The notes below the pieces were generated by a model. It saw only the letters and a list, made by a program, of their open reading frames with translations. It searched no databases and was not told the DNA's origin. Source: Brevibacterium ihuae (lineage in GTDB: Bacteria > Actinomycetota > Actinomycetes > Actinomycetales > Brevibacteriaceae). Taken from it: a DNA stretch of 64,000 bases. Within the stretch, counting starts at the first letter, position 1; the number at the start of each line of letters is the position of its first letter. Position numbers and translations under genes: made by a program. The stretch is from contig NZ_FXWZ01000003.1 in assembly GCF_900184225.1 (NCBI RefSeq), forward strand, positions 1,243,684-1,307,683. Reading direction: 5' to 3'. Shown here piece by piece: positions 61,150 through 64,000 of this stretch.

Positions 61150-62373
61150 GGAGAGGGAGTCGGCGATGAGGGCGGCGAGCAGCGCGGTGCGCGGCGGGAT
61201 GTGCTCGATGATCGCGTGCTCGTGCTCGGCATGCGCGCCGTCGCCCACAGCGCCGAGCCCGTCGAGCGTGGGGATGCCGTCGCCGGCGGTGAAGTTGCCG
61301 TCCGAGGCGCCGCCCACCGGCACTCCGCGCGGCTGCTCGATCCCGAGGTCGGCGGCGAGGGCGACCGCCCGCTCGAACAGCGCGGCCGACATCTCCTTCT
61401 CGAACGGCGGCCGGTTGATCCCGCCGCGCACCTCGATCCGGGTGCCCTCGATGCGCGGGGAGAGGCCCCGGATCGCGTCGTCGACCCGCTGCTGCTCCTC
61501 GGCGGTGAGCGCGCGGACGTCGATGTCGAACTGCCCGAGCGCCGGCACGGTGTTCGTCGTCGTCCCGCCGGAGAACTTCGTCGGCGTCACCGTCGTCTGC
61601 GCCTCCGCGTCGGCGAGCTCGGCGACCACCTGCATCTGATGCGCGAGCTCGAGCCCGGCGTGGATCCCCTTCTCCGGCTCGAGCCCGGCGTGCGCGGCCT
61701 TCCCGTGGACGAGGACCGTGTACATCGACGTGCCCTTGCGCGACAGCTTGAGCGCCCCGTCGGCGGATGCCTCCATGACGAACACCGCACGGGCCTCGCG
61801 CGCCTCGGCGCGGATGAGATCGGAGGACGTCACCGAGCCGATCTCCTCGTCGCCGGTGACGAGGATCGACAGACCCGCGAGCACCTCGGCGGCCGGCAAC
61901 CCCTCTGCCGCGCCTGCATCACCCGCAGCGCCGTCGGTCGGCGGGACCGCGACGCCGGCGGCCTGGAGCAGCATCCGGGTCGCCCACACGCTCATGATCG
62001 CGCCGGTGAGCATGTCGAAGCTGCCCGGCCCCCGGAGGACCCCGTCCGCGGTGCTGAACGGCAGCCGCTCGAGGGTGCCGTGGGGCCACACGGTGTCCTG
62101 GTGGTTGACGAGCACGACCCGCGTCGGCCCGGAGCCGAAGCGCAGCCGCAGATGCGTGGTGCCGTCGACGACGAGCGACTCCGGGGCGACGCCGAGGCGC
62201 TCCTCGATGAGGGCCGCGAAGTCGGCGGCCCCGCGGGCCACGGCATCCGTGTCGTCGCTCGGGGTCTCGATCGAGATCACCCGTTCGATGTCGGCGAGCA
62301 TGTGGGGCAGGGCGTCCTGCGCGGCGGCGACGAGGGCGGGACGGTCGAGTTCGGCGAGGGGTGCGTGCGGCAC
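61123..62373 (-). CDS. M20-family metallopeptidase (carboxypeptidase G2/ArgE-like)
   Basis: 416 residues from a GTG with AGGAGG four bases upstream. Zinc-site segments NHQDTVWPHG (His-x-Asp), GSFDMLTG, catalytic TGDEEIGS (Glu-Glu), VMEAS and the C-terminal HAEHEHAI His. Dimerisation-domain histidine segment: GKAAHAG. The family deacylates N-acylamino acids or cleaves C-terminal Glu. It sits near the NSAR-like racemase, a common pairing, although an FkbM gene lies between them. The last eight residues, ETSISEGS, and the stop come from a repeat element. Confidence 0.88.
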   Translation of the reverse strand: MPHAPLAELDRPALVAAAQDALPHMLADIERVISIETPSDDTDAVARGAADFAALIEERLGVAPESLVVDGTTHLRLRFGSGPTRVVLVNHQDTVWPHGTLERLPFSTADGVLRGPGSFDMLTGAIMSVWATRMLLQAAGVAVPPTDGAAGDAGAAEGLPAAEVLAGLSILVTGDEEIGSVTSSDLIRAEAREARAVFVMEASADGALKLSRKGTSMYTVLVHGKAAHAGLEPEKGIHAGLELAHQMQVVAELADAEAQTTVTPTKFSGGTTTNTVPALGQFDIDVRALTAEEQQRVDDAIRGLSPRIEGTRIEVRGGINRPPFEKEMSAALFERAVALAADLGIEQPRGVPVGGASDGNFTAGDGIPTLDGLGAVGDGAHAEHEHAIIEHIPPRTALLAALIADSLSETSISEGS

Positions 62374-62699
62374 GGGGCCTCCTGGGCGTCGGCGGTCCCG
62401 GTCCGCTGCGGCGCACGGGCCGCGGGACCGGCGGGGCGGCGGGCGCGCCGGGGCGGGTGCCCCGGCGGTGGATCGATGCACTGCCACTGTAGTCCGTCGG
62501 CCGCGGGACGGACCCGGCCGTGGGCGTACTGCTGCCGAGGAGGCGGGAGCGGCTCGCGCGGGCGGGGCCGTGACCGCACCGCCGGCGGGGATGCCGGGAT
62601 CGCCGGGGTCGCGCCCGCGGGCGTCCCGGCGGGTCTCATTCCGTGTCCGCTCCGTGATTCACCGGTGCCATCCGGGCGCAGGTGTGGTTGTCTGTTCCC
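62374..62699. other. 326-bp divergent gap
   Basis: Between the M20 peptidase and GCS2 genes. GC-rich, no convincing gene, repeat or palindrome. It must hold promoters for both genes; none stands out. Confidence 0.5.
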
Positions 62700-64000
62700 A
62701 TGGGCGATGCCGTTTCCTCACAGCGATACACCCCCGAGCAGCGCACGCGCTACCGGGAACTCCTCAACGCCGACCTGGAGACCTTCGACTCCTACCTCCA
62801 GGAGGCGACCTTCGTCGACCACGGGACGATCGGGATGGAGCTCGAGCTCAATCTCGTCGACGAGGAGATGCAGCCGTACCGCGTCAACGAGAAGGTGCTC
62901 GAGGCGATCGACTCCCCGGAGTTCCAGAGCGAGATCGGCTCGTACAACATCGAGCTCAACCATCCCGTCCTCCAGGTCTCCGGCACGGGGCTGCGCGAGC
63001 TCGAGTCCGGGCTGCGCGCCCGCCTCGCCGCCGCCCACGCCGGCGCCCGGGCGCAGGGCGCCCGGATCGGGATGATCGGCACCCTGCCGACCCTCACCAC
63101 CGAGTTCCTCGAGGACCCCGCGTGGATGACCGAGGAGAACCGGTACCGGGCGCTGAGCAACGCCGTGCTCGATGCCCGCGGCGAGCTCGTGCGGATCGAC
63201 ATCACCGACCGCGAGTACTACCAGCACGACTTCGCGGACATTGCCCCGGAATCGAGCTGCACCTCGATGCAGCTACACCTCCAGGTCGCCCCCAACCGGT
63301 TCGCCGGAGCCTGGAACGCCTCGCAGGCGATCGCCGGGATCCAGGTCGCGCTCAGCGCGAACTCCCCGCTCTTCATGGGGCGCAAACTGTGGCACGAGAA
63401 CCGCATCCCGGTCTTCAGCCAGTCGATCGACACCCGCACCCCGGAGCTCGTCACCCAGGGGGTGCGCCCGCGCGTGTGGTTCGGCGAACGGTGGATCACG
63501 AGCGTGTTCGACCTCTTCGAGGAGAACGTCCGCTACTTCCCGCCGATGCTGCCGGAGTCGCGCGAGGACGCGGGCACCCCGGTCATGCAGGGCAGCGCCC
63601 CCACCCTCCACGCCCTCAACCTCCACAACGGCACGGTGTGGCGGTGGAACCGCCCGATCTACGCGCCCGCGGAGGACGAGCTCGCGCACATCCGGGTCGA
63701 GAACCGGCTGCTGCCGGCCGGGCCGACGGTCGCCGACATGGTCGCCGACGCCGCCTTCTACTACGGGCTCGTCAAGTTCCTCACCGAGGAGAACCGGCCC
63801 GTCTGGTCCCGCCTGTCGTTCGCCGATGCGGAATCGAACTTCTTCTCCGCGGCCCGCTCCGGCCTGTACTCCCGGGTCGTGTGGCCCAAGGCCGGCCGGG
63901 TCGACGTCGCCGAGCTCGTGCGCACCGTGCTCGCCCCGCGCGCCCGCCGGGGTCTCGCGATGCTCGAGGCCGACGAGGACATGATCGAGCACTACATGTC
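62700..64000 (+). CDS. GCS2-type glutamate-cysteine ligase-like protein, 3' end cut by window
   Basis: 433 codons visible. The GCS2 fold is shown by GMELELNLVDEEMQPY (active-site Glu ladder, from residue 41), EIGSYNIELNHP, CTSMQLHLQVAP and the Arg-rich HIRVENRLLPAGPTVADM. The family joins glutamate and cysteine, as in EgtA or YbdK; actinobacterial use includes ergothioneine synthesis, but no egt genes are in view. The reading frame is open to the window end. The ATG at 62700 fits the family. Confidence 0.82.
   Translation, partial: MGDAVSSQRYTPEQRTRYRELLNADLETFDSYLQEATFVDHGTIGMELELNLVDEEMQPYRVNEKVLEAIDSPEFQSEIGSYNIELNHPVLQVSGTGLRELESGLRARLAAAHAGARAQGARIGMIGTLPTLTTEFLEDPAWMTEENRYRALSNAVLDARGELVRIDITDREYYQHDFADIAPESSCTSMQLHLQVAPNRFAGAWNASQAIAGIQVALSANSPLFMGRKLWHENRIPVFSQSIDTRTPELVTQGVRPRVWFGERWITSVFDLFEENVRYFPPMLPESREDAGTPVMQGSAPTLHALNLHNGTVWRWNRPIYAPAEDELAHIRVENRLLPAGPTVADMVADAAFYYGLVKFLTEENRPVWSRLSFADAESNFFSAARSGLYSRVVWPKAGRVDVAELVRTVLAPRARRGLAMLEADEDMIEHYM

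Noticed and set aside
1..64000. tRNA or rRNA genes
   Set aside because: I found no cloverleaf with a T-arm GGTTCGAATCC-type core or rRNA signature on either strand; a tRNAscan-type run would confirm.

Overview
This 64 kb window is chromosomal DNA from a high-GC Gram-positive bacterium of the class Actinomycetia. The evidence is the very GC-rich third codon positions, strong GGAGG-type ribosome binding sites with frequent GTG starts, a fused MrpA-MrpB antiporter subunit, a membrane-anchored iron-sulfur reductase of the Rv0338c type, an LPRTG-anchored surface protein, and DUF4126, DUF4235 and DUF3817 proteins. Glycine betaine uptake, betaine demethylation and Na+/H+ antiport together suggest a salt-tolerant genus. 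Brevibacterium is my best guess, inferred and not proven. I found no rRNA, tRNA, CRISPR array, insertion sequence or phage gene.

Layout. 0-9 kb: the end of a CopD/CtaG copper membrane protein; a probable 3-hydroxybutyrate unit (MHS-family transporter plus short-chain dehydrogenase) convergent with a LysR regulator; 3-hydroxyisobutyrate dehydrogenase; a YggS-type PLP protein; a DUF4126 membrane protein. 9-16 kb: a thioredoxin/NHL-repeat protein; a membrane-anchored unknown; a degenerate ModC-like ATPase with no catalytic motifs left; an LPRTG surface protein; dCTP deaminase with an overlapping unknown gene. 16.6-26.6 kb: one translationally coupled operon, mrpAB-C-D-E-F-G, followed by an OmpR-type response regulator, a single-membrane-span histidine kinase and a lipoprotein. 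The kinase tail contains a perfect 77-bp inverted repeat that breaks its frame.

26.6-36.2 kb: betaine metabolism. An HpaI-type aldolase, a betaine demethylase-like reductase and Rieske oxygenase with a divergent LysR regulator, a CorA transporter, a probable pseudo-isochorismatase, and an OpuA/ProU-type betaine ABC importer. 36.7-39.4 kb: a small His-containing membrane protein, a PCu(A)C copper lipoprotein and a Tat-exported Dyp peroxidase. 39.5-50.5 kb: type I dehydroquinase, a 2-keto-4-pentenoate hydratase-like enzyme, the iron-sulfur reductase, DUF4235, aminodeoxychorismate lyase-like enzyme, an esterase, a VIT1/CCC1 transporter, a hexose-6-phosphate mutarotase-like protein and a secreted M28 aminopeptidase.

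50.6-64 kb: a DUF3817 protein, a DapA-like lyase coupled to a NylB-like serine hydrolase, a flotillin, a CDF metal exporter, an acyl-CoA thioesterase-like protein, homocysteine methyltransferase, an enolase-superfamily racemase, an FkbM methyltransferase, an M20 peptidase and a truncated GCS2-type glutamate-cysteine ligase.

The most unusual signals are two dispersed palindromic repeat families in gene gaps (8576-8639 with 45091-45150, and 50511-50565 with 61110-61149, the last supplying a stop codon), the giant palindrome in the kinase gene, and two likely pseudoenzymes.
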